A stretch of 64,000 nt of DNA from Candidatus Thermoflexus japonica (GTDB taxonomy: Bacteria; Chloroflexota; Anaerolineae; Thermoflexales; Thermoflexaceae): the NCBI GenBank assembly GCA_002898735.1, contig BEHY01000002.1:1-64000 (forward strand). The letters run 5' to 3'. Positions 48,825-59,287 of the stretch are shown in pieces. The notes beneath the pieces were generated by a model. That model was given only the letters and a program-made list of their open reading frames with translations, had not been told where the DNA came from and searched no databases. A program made the position numbers and the translations under genes. Position 1 is the stretch's first letter. Each line of letters opens with the position of its first letter.

Positions 48825-50969
48825 ATGGAGATCCAGGGAACGCTCCTGCCGTTGCTGGTGGCCCTGATCCCCTGGCCGCCTTTCATCGCCTTCGGTCTGA
48901 TCGCGCTGTTTACAAACCGCTGGAAGCGCCTCAGCCACACCCTCGCCATCCTCTCGGTGGCGATCTCCTTTGTGCTCTCCCAGATCGTGTTCTGGGCGGC
49001 TATCCGCACGGAGCATCTGGGGGAGCATCCGATCGCGATCCGGATCCCATGGCTCCCGGTCGGGCCCCGCCCCCTGGAGTTCGGGGTGCTGGTGGACCCG
49101 CTGGGCGCCGTGATGCTGTTCATGGTCCCCCTGGTCTCGCTGATGATTTTCATCTACAGCGTGGGATATATGGCGGGGGATCCCCACTACAGTCGCTTCT
49201 TCGCGCTCCTCTCCCTCTTCGAGGCGGCGATGTTGCTCCTGGTGGTGGCCGACAACCTCCTGATGCTGTTCATCGGCTGGGAGGTGATGGGCTTCTGCTC
49301 TTACGCCCTCATCGGCTTCTGGTATCGAAAGCCCTCGGCCTACCGCGCCGCTGTGAAGGCGTTCATGACCACCCGGGTGGGTGATGTGCTCATGCTTCTG
49401 GGCATCGCCTATCTTTACGCCCAGACCGGGACGCTGAATTTCCATGACATCCTGCGCAATCCTGAGACGTTGAAGGTCCTGGCCGAGACGCCCTCCTATG
49501 TGGCCGGCCTGTCCGTTGCGGCGCTGGCGTCGCTGTTGCTTTTCGCCGGGACGGTGGGGAAGAGCGCTCAGTTCCCGCTCCATGTCTGGTTGCCGGATGC
49601 GATGGAAGGCCCCACCCCGGTCAGCGCGATGATCCATGCCGCCACCATGGTTTCGGCGGGCGTCTACACCACCATCCGGATGTTCCCCCTGCTTCAAGCG
49701 GGCCAGCATGGTCTGGGCGGGGAGACGGCCTTCTGGGTGGTGGCGCTTATCGGCGCCTTCACGGCCTTCATGGCGGCCACCATGGGGGTGGCCCAGAATG
49801 ACATCAAGCGGGTGCTGGCGTATTCGACGATCTCCCAGCTGGGCTACATGCTGGCGGCGGTAGGGATCGGCGCTTACGTCGCCGCAGCCTTCCACCTGAT
49901 CACCCACGCCTTCTTCAAGGCGCTGCTCTTCCTGGGCTCTGGCTCGGTGATCCACGCCGTGGAGCATGGGCATCATCACGCAGGCCACGGGCATGGCCGG
50001 GAGGAGCCCTTCGACCCGAACGATATGTTCAACATGGGCGGGCTGGCCCGGCGCATGCCTGTGACCTTCTGGACCTTCGTGGCGGGCGGGCTGGCCCTGG
50101 CGGGCTTCCCGCTGATCACGGCGGGCTTCTGGAGCAAGGATGAGATCCTGGGGGAGGCGTTCCACGGTGCTTTCGAGAAGGGCGAGCTGCTGCCGTTGCT
50201 GGTCTTCCTGCTGCTGGCGGCGGCGGCCATCCTGACTGGTTTTTACACGATGCGTCAGATCGCCCTGACGTTCCTCGGCGAACCCCGGACGCCTGCGGCT
50301 GCCCATGCGGAAGAGAGCCCTGGCTCGATGATCTTCCCCCTGGTCTTCCTGGCGTTTTTCGCCCTCTTCGGCGGTTTCGTGGGGGTGCCTGAGGGATTCC
50401 CGGGCCTGGCCGCGCTTACCGGCGGCAACTGGTTCCATGAGTTCGTCGGAGGAACCCTGCTGGAGCATCCGGAGGCGTTGCCGTTTAACCCGGTGCCGGT
50501 GGTGCTTTCCTCCCTCATCGCGCTGACCGGGCTCCTCCTGGGCTGGGTGGTTTACGCCCGTCGCCCCCTGGCCGCCGGCGAGCCCGATCCCCTGGTCCGT
50601 CTGGGTCCGCTTTATGCCTTCCTGAAGAACCGCTGGTATATCGATGACCTCTATCAGGTTCTGTTCGTCCGGCCGACGTTGTGGCTGGCGGAGCGTGCGG
50701 TGGCCTTCTTCATGGATCGTGTGGTCATCGATGGCCTCCTTCACGGGATCGCCGATGCGGTCTGGTCGATGGGGAGCGCCCTGCGCCTCTTCGATCGGGT
50801 GGTGGTCAATGGCATCAGCGATGGGATCGGGGAGGCGGTGAAGGCCGCTGGCCGCGAACTGCGAACCCTGCAGACCGGCCTGGTCCAGAACTATCTGCTG
50901 GTGGTGGTTCTGGGCGTCCTGGGCTTCATCGTTCTCTACACGGTGGCACCGATGTTGCGGGGGTTCTGA
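48825..50969 (+). CDS. nuoL: NADH-quinone oxidoreductase subunit L
   Basis: A 714-residue antiporter-like subunit with about 16 helices and the long lateral C-terminal helix region (about 590-700). Hallmarks: F-I-G-W-E-V-M-G-F-C-S-Y-A-L-I-G-F-W, K-S-A-Q-F-P-L-H-V-W-L-P-D-A-M-E-G-P-T-P, and H-A-F-F-K-A-L-L-F-L-G-S-G with the pumping Lys and His residues. A His-rich loop (H-G-H-H-H-A-G-H-G-H) sits near residue 390, as in many NuoL. It starts 20 bp after nuoK. Confidence 0.96.
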   Translation: MEIQGTLLPLLVALIPWPPFIAFGLIALFTNRWKRLSHTLAILSVAISFVLSQIVFWAAIRTEHLGEHPIAIRIPWLPVGPRPLEFGVLVDPLGAVMLFMVPLVSLMIFIYSVGYMAGDPHYSRFFALLSLFEAAMLLLVVADNLLMLFIGWEVMGFCSYALIGFWYRKPSAYRAAVKAFMTTRVGDVLMLLGIAYLYAQTGTLNFHDILRNPETLKVLAETPSYVAGLSVAALASLLLFAGTVGKSAQFPLHVWLPDAMEGPTPVSAMIHAATMVSAGVYTTIRMFPLLQAGQHGLGGETAFWVVALIGAFTAFMAATMGVAQNDIKRVLAYSTISQLGYMLAAVGIGAYVAAAFHLITHAFFKALLFLGSGSVIHAVEHGHHHAGHGHGREEPFDPNDMFNMGGLARRMPVTFWTFVAGGLALAGFPLITAGFWSKDEILGEAFHGAFEKGELLPLLVFLLLAAAAILTGFYTMRQIALTFLGEPRTPAAAHAEESPGSMIFPLVFLAFFALFGGFVGVPEGFPGLAALTGGNWFHEFVGGTLLEHPEALPFNPVPVVLSSLIALTGLLLGWVVYARRPLAAGEPDPLVRLGPLYAFLKNRWYIDDLYQVLFVRPTLWLAERAVAFFMDRVVIDGLLHGIADAVWSMGSALRLFDRVVVNGISDGIGEAVKAAGRELRTLQTGLVQNYLLVVVLGVLGFIVLYTVAPMLRGF

Positions 50970-51083
50970 TGGGAGGGGATGACCGAAATGGGCGGAGAAG
51001 CCTCGCATCTCACCGCCCCGGTCATCGGGTTCGCAGGGATGTGACACCTTTATCCTGAGTCATCACGGTGAGGGAAACGAGCG

Positions 51084-52628
51084 ATGACGCTCTTCGGGTA
51101 TTCGATCCCGATCCTGACCATGATCACGTTCATCCCTCTGCTGGGCGCGGGGATCATCGCCCTGACCCCGCGGGATAGCGTTCGCCTGCACCGGGGGCTG
51201 GCCCTCTTCTTCAGCCTGATCCCCCTCATTCTCTCCGCCTGGCTCTGGCTGAACTTCGATCCGAGCCGGCCCGGCTTCCAGTTTGTGGAGCGCGCGGTAT
51301 GGTTCCCGCAGGTGAACGCCAGCTATTACCTGGGGGTGGATGGGCTGAGTGTGATGCTGATCTTCCTGACGGCCCTGCTCACCCCTCTCGGGGTTCTGAT
51401 CTCATTCAACATCACGGAGGATCCGCGAACATACTTCGCCCTCTTCCTGGCTCTGGAGACCGGGATCCTGGGGGTCTTCGTCAGCCTGGACCTCCTGTTG
51501 TTCTTCCTGTTCTGGGAGCTGGGGCTGGTGCCGATGTATTTCCTGATCAACAACTGGGGGGCGCCGGAGCGGCGGCATTACGCAGCTTTGAAGTTCATTC
51601 TCTATACCATGGCCGGATCCCTCGGCCTCCTGCTGGGTATCCAGCTGATCTGGGCCGCTCTGGGAGGCACCCAGGGAGGAACTTTCGATCTGCTCGAGGT
51701 CAGCCGGCGCTGGCCGGCCCTCCAGGGGGCCCTGGCAGGGGTTCCGATGGAGGTGGTGAAGGCGGTTGTCTTCTGGGCTTTCGTCATCGCTTTCGCGATT
51801 AAGGTCCCGGTATGGCCTTTCCACACCTGGTTGCCCGACGCGCACACGGAGGCCCCGACGGCGGGCTCCATGATCCTGGCGGGGATTCTGCTCAAGCTGG
51901 GGGCCTATGGTTTCCTGCGTATTGTCTTCCCGCTCTTCCCGGCGGAATCGGCCCGTTTCGCCATCGCCCTGGCTCTTCTTGCGACGGCTGCCATCATCTT
52001 CGGCGCCTATGCCGCACTGGGGCAGCGGGACTTTAAACGGCTCGTGGCTTACTCCTCGGTGAACCATATGGGATTCGTCGTGCTGGGGATCGCCGTAGCC
52101 GGCTATGCGCTGGGGAATCCGGCCGTCCGGGATCACGCCCGGATCGCGGTGAACGGGGCGGCCCTGCAGCTGTTTGCCCACGGCCTCTCCTCAGCGGCGA
52201 TGTTCGCCCTGGTGGGGGTGGTTTACGATCGCACGCATACCCGGGATCTGGAAGCTTATGGCGGGCTCTGGACACGGATGCCGGTGTATGGAGGGATCCT
52301 GATTTACTGTGCGATGGCTTCGGTAGGCCTGCCCGGGCTGGCGGGGTTCGTGGCGGAGTATATGGTGGTGCAGGGGGCATGGCCGGTGTTCACCGCCCTG
52401 ACCGCGCTGTCCATGCTCGGGCTGCTGATCACCGGAGGCTTTATCATGAAGGCCCTTCAGAAAGTGCTCCATGGGCCGTTAAACCCGCGGTGGGCCCGCC
52501 TGCCCGAGATGAGCGCGCGGGAGATCCTGGCGGTGGCTCCTTTAATGGTCTTCATGCTGCTCACCGGCCTGTGGCCAGCCTGGATCGTTCCCACCCTCGA
52601 TGCGGCGCTGCGGGGGTTGCTCGGATAG
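51084..52628 (+). CDS. nuoM: NADH-quinone oxidoreductase subunit M (first copy)
   Basis: A 514-residue antiporter-like subunit with about 14 helices: F-F-L-F-W-E-L-G-L-V-P-M-Y-F-L-I with the conserved Glu, K-V-P-V-W-P-F-H-T-W-L-P-D-A-H-T-E-A-P-T with the Lys, and R-L-V-A-Y-S-S-V-N-H-M-G. It pumps protons as part of complex I. The ATG has a purine-rich site (AGGGAAACGAGCG). A second, divergent nuoM-like gene follows 90 bp later. Confidence 0.95.
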   Translation: MTLFGYSIPILTMITFIPLLGAGIIALTPRDSVRLHRGLALFFSLIPLILSAWLWLNFDPSRPGFQFVERAVWFPQVNASYYLGVDGLSVMLIFLTALLTPLGVLISFNITEDPRTYFALFLALETGILGVFVSLDLLLFFLFWELGLVPMYFLINNWGAPERRHYAALKFILYTMAGSLGLLLGIQLIWAALGGTQGGTFDLLEVSRRWPALQGALAGVPMEVVKAVVFWAFVIAFAIKVPVWPFHTWLPDAHTEAPTAGSMILAGILLKLGAYGFLRIVFPLFPAESARFAIALALLATAAIIFGAYAALGQRDFKRLVAYSSVNHMGFVVLGIAVAGYALGNPAVRDHARIAVNGAALQLFAHGLSSAAMFALVGVVYDRTHTRDLEAYGGLWTRMPVYGGILIYCAMASVGLPGLAGFVAEYMVVQGAWPVFTALTALSMLGLLITGGFIMKALQKVLHGPLNPRWARLPEMSAREILAVAPLMVFMLLTGLWPAWIVPTLDAALRGLLG

Positions 52629-52718
52629 CGGAGATCCGAACCCCTGCAAACCCGCGCTGCGAATTCGACCGTTCCTTCCGGATCTGAGCGATCTACTCTC
52701 ATCTCTGGAGCGTGAGGA

Positions 52719-54278
52719 ATGACGATCCCGGCGGTGACCCTTCCTCTTCTCAGTTTTATCGTCTTTACGCCCCTCGTGGGGGCGCTGATCCTCCTGCTGA
52801 TCCCGCGTCATCAAAAAGAAGCGGCGCGGGTCTTCGCGGCTACCGTCTCCGGCTTCACGCTGTTGCTGTCCCTCTGGGCGTTCCTGGCCTACGACCGCGC
52901 GGCCGGAGGCTATCAGTTCGTGGAGCGGATGTCATGGCTTCCCCAGCTGGGCATTCACTATTACGTCGGCGTGGATGGGGTGAGCCTTCCCCTGGTGTTG
53001 CTCTCGGCTCTCGTGCTCTTTACCGGCGTGCTGGTGTCATGGAACATTGAGGATCGCCCCCACGAGCTGTTTGCCTTCATGTTGCTTCTGGCCAGCGGCA
53101 TTATGGGGGTGTTCGTGGCGCGGAATCTGGTGTTGCTGTTCTTCTTTTATGAGATCGCCATCTTCCCCAAGTATTTCCTGATCGCCATCTGGGGCTCCAC
53201 CCGGAAAGAATACGCGGCGATGAAGCTGGTCCTCTACACCCTGGTGGGCTCCATCATCGCCCTGGTGGGCGCTCTGGCCCTCTATTTCGTCTCCCCTGTT
53301 CGCACCTTCGACATGGACGTGCTTCGGGAACTGGCTGCCCGGGGTGCGTTTGCCCGGACCGTGGAGGTATTCGGTCAGGCTGTGCGCTTCGATTATCTCT
53401 GGTTCCTGCCGGTTTTCCTGGGCTTCGCCGTGACGGCGGGCCTGTGGCCGTTCCACAACTGGGTGCCGGATGGTCACTCGGCGGCGCCGACGGCGGGCTC
53501 TATGTTCCTGGCCGGGGTGGTGATGAAGGTCGGCGCCTACAGCGCGCTGCGGGTGGGGATCGAGCTGATGCCCGGGGGAGCGGTCTACTGGCTGCCGGTG
53601 GTGGTCTTTCTGGCGGTGGTGGCCGCCCTCTATTCCGCCGCGATCTCCCTGGTGCAGGAGGACCTCAAATACGTGATCGCCTTCTCCAGTATCGGCCATA
53701 TGGCCTTCGTGACGATCGGGTTCGCCGCGATGAACGTGACCGGGCTGACGGGGGCGGTCCTCCAGATGTTCTCCCACGGGGTGATGGCGGCGATTCTGTT
53801 CGCAACGGTGGGGATGGTTTATGATCGGGCGCACACCCGCTACCTGGCCCACCTGGGGGGTTTCGCCCGGGCGATGCCGATGGCCACCCTGGGTTTCATC
53901 CTGGGCGGTCTGGTAGCCATGGGGATGCCCGGCTTCTCCGGGTTCGTGGCCGAGTTCCAGGTCTTCGCCGGGATCTGGGCGGCCCGGGATACGGCCTGGT
54001 GGTATCCCTGGGTGGCCATCCTGGCGGCGCCCAGCATCGCCCTGTCCGCCGCCTATATCCTGCGGGCGCTTCAGGCGACGTTCTTCGGGGAGCTGAATCG
54101 AGAGCGCTATCCTCACGTCGGGGATGTCACCGCCCTGGATAAGGTCGCCATCGTTACCCTGGCGGTCTGGTTTGTTCTGATCGGTGTGTTCCCCCGGGTG
54201 ATGACGGATTTGATCCAGACCGGGGTGGAGCCCATTGCGGCGCTGTTGCAGGGAGCGATGGTCGCTTCCATTCGCTGA
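52719..54278 (+). CDS. nuoM: NADH-quinone oxidoreductase subunit M (second copy)
   Basis: A 519-residue NuoM-like antiporter. The same hallmarks vary: L-F-F-F-Y-E-I-A-I-F-P-K-Y-F-L-I has the conserved Glu with Lys instead of Met nearby, A-G-L-W-P-F-H-N-W-V-P-D-G-H-S-A-A-P-T has Asn and Gly where the first copy has Thr and Ala, and F-S-S-I-G-H-M-A-F follows. It is clearly homologous to but different from the preceding nuoM, so it is an old duplication rather than a recent one. A second M gives the complex four antiporter-like subunits (L, M, M, N) if both assemble. GGAGCGTGAGGA precedes the ATG. Confidence 0.93.
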   Translation: MTIPAVTLPLLSFIVFTPLVGALILLLIPRHQKEAARVFAATVSGFTLLLSLWAFLAYDRAAGGYQFVERMSWLPQLGIHYYVGVDGVSLPLVLLSALVLFTGVLVSWNIEDRPHELFAFMLLLASGIMGVFVARNLVLLFFFYEIAIFPKYFLIAIWGSTRKEYAAMKLVLYTLVGSIIALVGALALYFVSPVRTFDMDVLRELAARGAFARTVEVFGQAVRFDYLWFLPVFLGFAVTAGLWPFHNWVPDGHSAAPTAGSMFLAGVVMKVGAYSALRVGIELMPGGAVYWLPVVVFLAVVAALYSAAISLVQEDLKYVIAFSSIGHMAFVTIGFAAMNVTGLTGAVLQMFSHGVMAAILFATVGMVYDRAHTRYLAHLGGFARAMPMATLGFILGGLVAMGMPGFSGFVAEFQVFAGIWAARDTAWWYPWVAILAAPSIALSAAYILRALQATFFGELNRERYPHVGDVTALDKVAIVTLAVWFVLIGVFPRVMTDLIQTGVEPIAALLQGAMVASIR

Positions 54279-54399
54279 TCCTCGTTTGCGCTGGGGGCGT
54301 GAGGAACGGATGGCTTGAGCCCTTCCACGGCGGCGGGGACAGGGGGGAGGGCAGAGAACAGCGGAGAGATCCACGGTCGCGCACAGGGAGGGATCGAAG

Positions 54400-55851
54400 A
54401 TGGTGTTGTCCTGGTGGGCACATCTGTGGTCCGTTCTGCCGGAGATCGTGCTGGTGCTGGCGGCTGCCCTCGTGATGGCGGTGGACGCCTGGCTACCGGA
54501 GGGGCGCAGGCGGGAGCTGGGCTACTGGGCGATCGGTGGGCTGGTGGCCGCCCTGGCCGTCGCCGCGGTTCAGGCCGCTCAGCTGGCCGGGGGGATCGCG
54601 GCCCCGTATGAGGCTTTCGGAGGCTCGGTGCGGGCGGATCTGGCGGCGATGCTGTTCCGCCTCATCTTCCTGCTCGCGGGGATCCTCACGGTCGCCATCT
54701 CGATGGATTTCCGCCCGCTCCGCCAGAGCGGCGAGTATTACACCCTCCTGCTCATCTCGGTGCTCGGGATGGGATTGATGGGGGCCGCGGTCAATCTGGT
54801 GACGCTGCATCTGGCCCTGGAGACGGTGGGGATTGCCCTTTATTTGCTGGCGGGATATTTGCGAGATACGCCCCGGTCGGCGGAGGCCGGGTTAAAGTAT
54901 TTCCTGTTCGGTGTCTTCAGTTCCACCATTATGCTTTACGGCCTGGCGCTCATTTACGGTTTTACCGGCGAAATCGCCTACGCTCGGATCGCCCAGGCCC
55001 TGGCCGGGTTGCCCACCCCTGCGGTGATGGCGGCCCTCCTGCTCGTTCTGGTGGGTTTCGGCTTCAAAGTCTCTGCTGTGCCTTTCCATTTCTGGACCCC
55101 CGATGTGTATGAAGGGGCGCCAACGCCGGTGACCGCTTTCATCTCCGTAGCCTCCAAGGCGGCCGGTTTCGCGGTCCTGATCCGGGCTATGATCGAGGCG
55201 TTCCCCACGGCGCAGGGGAACTGGGTGGCGATCATGGCCGCTCTCGCCTTCGTCACGATGACGGTGGGGAATCTCCTGGCCATCCCGCAGCGGAATCTCA
55301 AGCGGCTGCTGGCGTATTCCAGCATCGCCCAGGCCGGATACATTCTGATCGGGGTCGCCGCAGCCAGCCCGCTGGGGGTCGCCGCCTCGATCTTCTATCT
55401 CGGGATCTATACGTTAACGAACATCGCGGCCTTCGCGGTTGCGGTGATTATGACCAACGTCACGGGAAGCGAGGAGATCCGGGACCTGGCGGGGCTGTCC
55501 CGAAGGGCGCCGGGGCTGGCCCTGGCCATGCTGGCCGCGCTGCTTTCTCTCGGGGGGATCCCGCCGCTGGTCGGCTTCTTCGCCAAGCTGTTCGTCTTCG
55601 CGGCGGCTATCGAGAGCGGTCTGCTCTGGCTGGCCATCGCCGGGGTGCTCAACGCGATGGTCGCGTTTTATTACTACATCATGGTGGCCCGGGCGATGTA
55701 TGTGGACCGTTCGCCGGAGGAGGAGAAGCCGGTCTGGATCTCCCGCCCGGCTCGATTTACGCTGTGGTTCACCGTGACAGGGGTGCTGTTGTTGACCGTG
55801 CTGGTATATCCGCTTTACCTGCTGGCCCAGATGGCCGCGCAGGCTTTTTAG
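54400..55851 (+). CDS. nuoN: NADH-quinone oxidoreductase subunit N
   Basis: A 483-residue antiporter-like subunit with about 14 helices: L-H-L-A-L-E-T-V-G-I-A-L-Y-L-L-A-G-Y with the conserved Glu, K-V-S-A-V-P-F-H-F-W-T-P-D-V-Y-E-G-A-P-T-P, and K-R-L-L-A-Y-S-S-I-A-Q-A-G-Y. The start has GGGAGGGATCGAAG. It is the last gene of the nuo operon; 167 bp that hold a candidate promoter separate it from the ATP synthase operon. Confidence 0.96.
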   Translation: MVLSWWAHLWSVLPEIVLVLAAALVMAVDAWLPEGRRRELGYWAIGGLVAALAVAAVQAAQLAGGIAAPYEAFGGSVRADLAAMLFRLIFLLAGILTVAISMDFRPLRQSGEYYTLLLISVLGMGLMGAAVNLVTLHLALETVGIALYLLAGYLRDTPRSAEAGLKYFLFGVFSSTIMLYGLALIYGFTGEIAYARIAQALAGLPTPAVMAALLLVLVGFGFKVSAVPFHFWTPDVYEGAPTPVTAFISVASKAAGFAVLIRAMIEAFPTAQGNWVAIMAALAFVTMTVGNLLAIPQRNLKRLLAYSSIAQAGYILIGVAAASPLGVAASIFYLGIYTLTNIAAFAVAVIMTNVTGSEEIRDLAGLSRRAPGLALAMLAALLSLGGIPPLVGFFAKLFVFAAAIESGLLWLAIAGVLNAMVAFYYYIMVARAMYVDRSPEEEKPVWISRPARFTLWFTVTGVLLLTVLVYPLYLLAQMAAQAF

Positions 55852-55942
55852 AATCAGGACCTGCGCCAGGGAAACCGATTACAATGGAGCAACAGGTAAG
55901 CTTAAAAAGCAGCGTCTGGAGGCGGATTTTCGGGATCGGCCC

Positions 55943-55972
55943 TTGTCAGAGAGGCAGAGGGGAAGGTATCAT
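55943..55972 (+). promoter_or_regulatory. candidate promoter of the ATP synthase operon
   Basis: TTGTCA (55943-55948), 18-bp spacer, TATCAT (55967-55972), about 47 bp before the first atp gene, inside an A/T-richer patch. A CATAAT overlapping at 55970-55975 is an alternative -10. Confidence 0.5.
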
Positions 55973-56018
55973 AATTAAGGCCGCCTTTTGTGACAAGAGG
56001 GACAGATAAAGGGTAACG

Positions 56019-56327
56019 ATGAAGACGTCTGGGCGCTGGTGGATTCGAGCCTGGAATCTGGCGCTGGCGGGGGCGCTTTCTCAGATCGGTTTTATCCCTG
56101 TGGTGGCGGTGGTGGGGGCGATGCTGTGTGGGCTCTGGCTGGATCTCCGTCTGGGGACCCGGCCGGTGCTTACCGCAGCGTGTATGATCACGGGTGCCGC
56201 TCTGGGATTGGTGGTGATGGTCCGCGCTGCGATGACCGCCGCATCTCAGTTTCGTATGGAGCGGCCTCCGAAGCCAGAGAAGCCGGAACAGGGTTCCTCC
56301 CGCTCATCGGAGGAACCCTCATCCTGA
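56019..56327 (+). CDS. AtpI/AtpZ-like ATP synthase accessory protein
   Basis: A 102-residue protein with two transmembrane helices (about 15-40 and 48-72) and a charged Pro-rich tail. The G-x-x-x-G-L-W-L-D-x-R-L-G-T-R loop between helices is typical of the small ATPase gene-1 family (AtpI/AtpZ), which helps c-ring assembly and may conduct Mg2+. It is first in the atp operon, 20 bp before atpB, its usual place. The subfamily name cannot be fixed by eye. Confidence 0.8.
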   Translation: MKTSGRWWIRAWNLALAGALSQIGFIPVVAVVGAMLCGLWLDLRLGTRPVLTAACMITGAALGLVVMVRAAMTAASQFRMERPPKPEKPEQGSSRSSEEPSS

Positions 56328-56347
56328 GGGGAGGTTGAATCGCGGCG

Positions 56348-58070
<1,723 letters not shown>

Positions 58071-58098
58071 TGGAAGTTCATCCTCACGGCTCAGGAGG

Positions 58099-58839
58099 AT
58101 GGCGTTGGAGGCCCTCGGGATTAACCCGATTTATCTGATCGCTCAGATCATCAACTTTTTGCTGATCTGGTTCCTCCTGTCCCGGCTGGTCTTCCCGCGG
58201 GTGTTGAAGGCGCTGGAGGAGCGGCGGGCGTTGATCGAAAAGGGGCTGGAGGATGCGAAGGCGGCGGAGCAATTGCGGGCGAGCATGCAGGCCGAGCGCC
58301 AGCGGATCCTGGAGGAGGCGCTGGCGGAGCGTCAGCGGATCGTCGCCGAGGCGGTCCGTCAGGCTGAACAGCAGCGTGCCCAGATCCTGTCGGAGGCGCG
58401 GGCCGAAGCCCAGCGCATTCTGGAAGTTGCCCGGGAGGAGGCGGAGCGGGAACGGGAGCGGATCCTTGGTGAACTGCGGACCCAGATCGCGGCCCTCGCC
58501 CTGGCCGCCGCTCATCGGATCGTGAGCGATGCGCTGGACGAGTCGCGTCACCGGCGCCTGATCCAGGAGTTCTTTACAGCGGTCCCCCCCAGGGTTCTGG
58601 AGGAGCTCCGCGGCCTGAAGGGGGATCGGGTGGAGGTGGTCAGTGCGATCCCGTTGCAGGAGGAGGAGAAGCAGAACATCCGGAAGGAGCTCTCCGACCG
58701 CCTGGATCTTACCGGCGATGTGATCTTCCGGGTGGATCCCACGATCCTGGGCGGGCTGATCATCCGGGTCGGGGATCGCGTTGTCGATGGCAGCGTTCGA
58801 GCCCGCATGGAGGGGCTGCGGGCGACCCTGATGGGTTGA
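58099..58839 (+). CDS. fused ATP synthase subunit b-delta
   Basis: A 246-residue protein. Residues 1-160 are a normal b subunit: a membrane helix (about 10-30, F-L-L-I-W-F-L-L-S-R-L-V-F) and a long charged coiled coil. Residues 170-246 match the C-terminal domain of subunit delta: V-E-V-V-S-A-I-P-L, then D-P-T-I-L-G-G-L-I-I-R-V-G-D-R-V-V-D-G-S-V-R. The N-terminal six-helix delta domain that binds the alpha subunit seems missing. This compact fusion would replace both atpF and atpH; b-delta fusions are known in Mycobacterium. It is the last gene before a strong terminator. Confidence 0.88.
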   Translation: MALEALGINPIYLIAQIINFLLIWFLLSRLVFPRVLKALEERRALIEKGLEDAKAAEQLRASMQAERQRILEEALAERQRIVAEAVRQAEQQRAQILSEARAEAQRILEVAREEAERERERILGELRTQIAALALAAAHRIVSDALDESRHRRLIQEFFTAVPPRVLEELRGLKGDRVEVVSAIPLQEEEKQNIRKELSDRLDLTGDVIFRVDPTILGGLIIRVGDRVVDGSVRARMEGLRATLMG

Positions 58840-58876
58840 GAGGCCGTCTTCGTGTCAGGGAGCGGTCGAACCCACC

Positions 58877-58920
58877 GGGGCTGTGGGGCATGGCTTTAGA
58901 TGCCCCACAGCCCCTTTCTT
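58877..58920 (+). terminator. intrinsic terminator of the atp operon
   Basis: GGGGCTGTGGGGCAT (58877-58891) pairs with ATGCCCCACAGCCCC (58900-58914): a perfect 15-bp stem with an 8-nt loop, followed by TTTCTT. It ends the operon directly after the b-delta gene, before any F1 subunit gene. Confidence 0.93.
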
Positions 58921-59013
58921 GTATCCGGATTCAGCGCCCGCCATAGCCGCTGTTCCGAATATGGCCTGCCGAATTACAATAAAAGCCATGCGATGGCGGA
59001 GGGGTAAACCGGA

Positions 59014-59241
59014 ATGAGCGCTCAGAAGCTGCTGTCTGCTATTCGGGCGGCTCTGCCTCAATGGCTGAAGGTTGCGTTTTACACCCGCCCCACGGGCATC
59101 CCGATGGCGCGCCGGATCCCCATCTCGCCAAGGGTGGATCCCCGCGCTCAGGGCCTGGCCCAGCCGATGGGTATGAAGGCTCACGCGTATCCAGAAGAAG
59201 GGCCTTCCGGATCGGCACCTCAGGGAGCCCGTTCTTTCTGA
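59014..59241 (+). CDS. small hypothetical protein (75 aa)
   Basis: A 75-codon frame with GGAGGGGT about 9-10 nt before the ATG and a TACAAT (58974-58979) further up. The first 45 residues (M-S-A-Q-K-L-L-S-A-I-R-A-A-L-P-Q-W-L-K) look protein-like and host-typical; the end is Pro/Gly-rich and unlike a fold. No motif is recognised. It fills most of the 448-bp stretch between the atp terminator and the DUF2298 gene and may be a spurious frame or leader. Confidence 0.3.
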   Translation: MSAQKLLSAIRAALPQWLKVAFYTRPTGIPMARRIPISPRVDPRAQGLAQPMGMKAHAYPEEGPSGSAPQGARSF

Positions 59242-59287
59242 GCTCCGGATCCGGCCTGTGATCCCCTCCGAACCCGGATGAGCCCCC

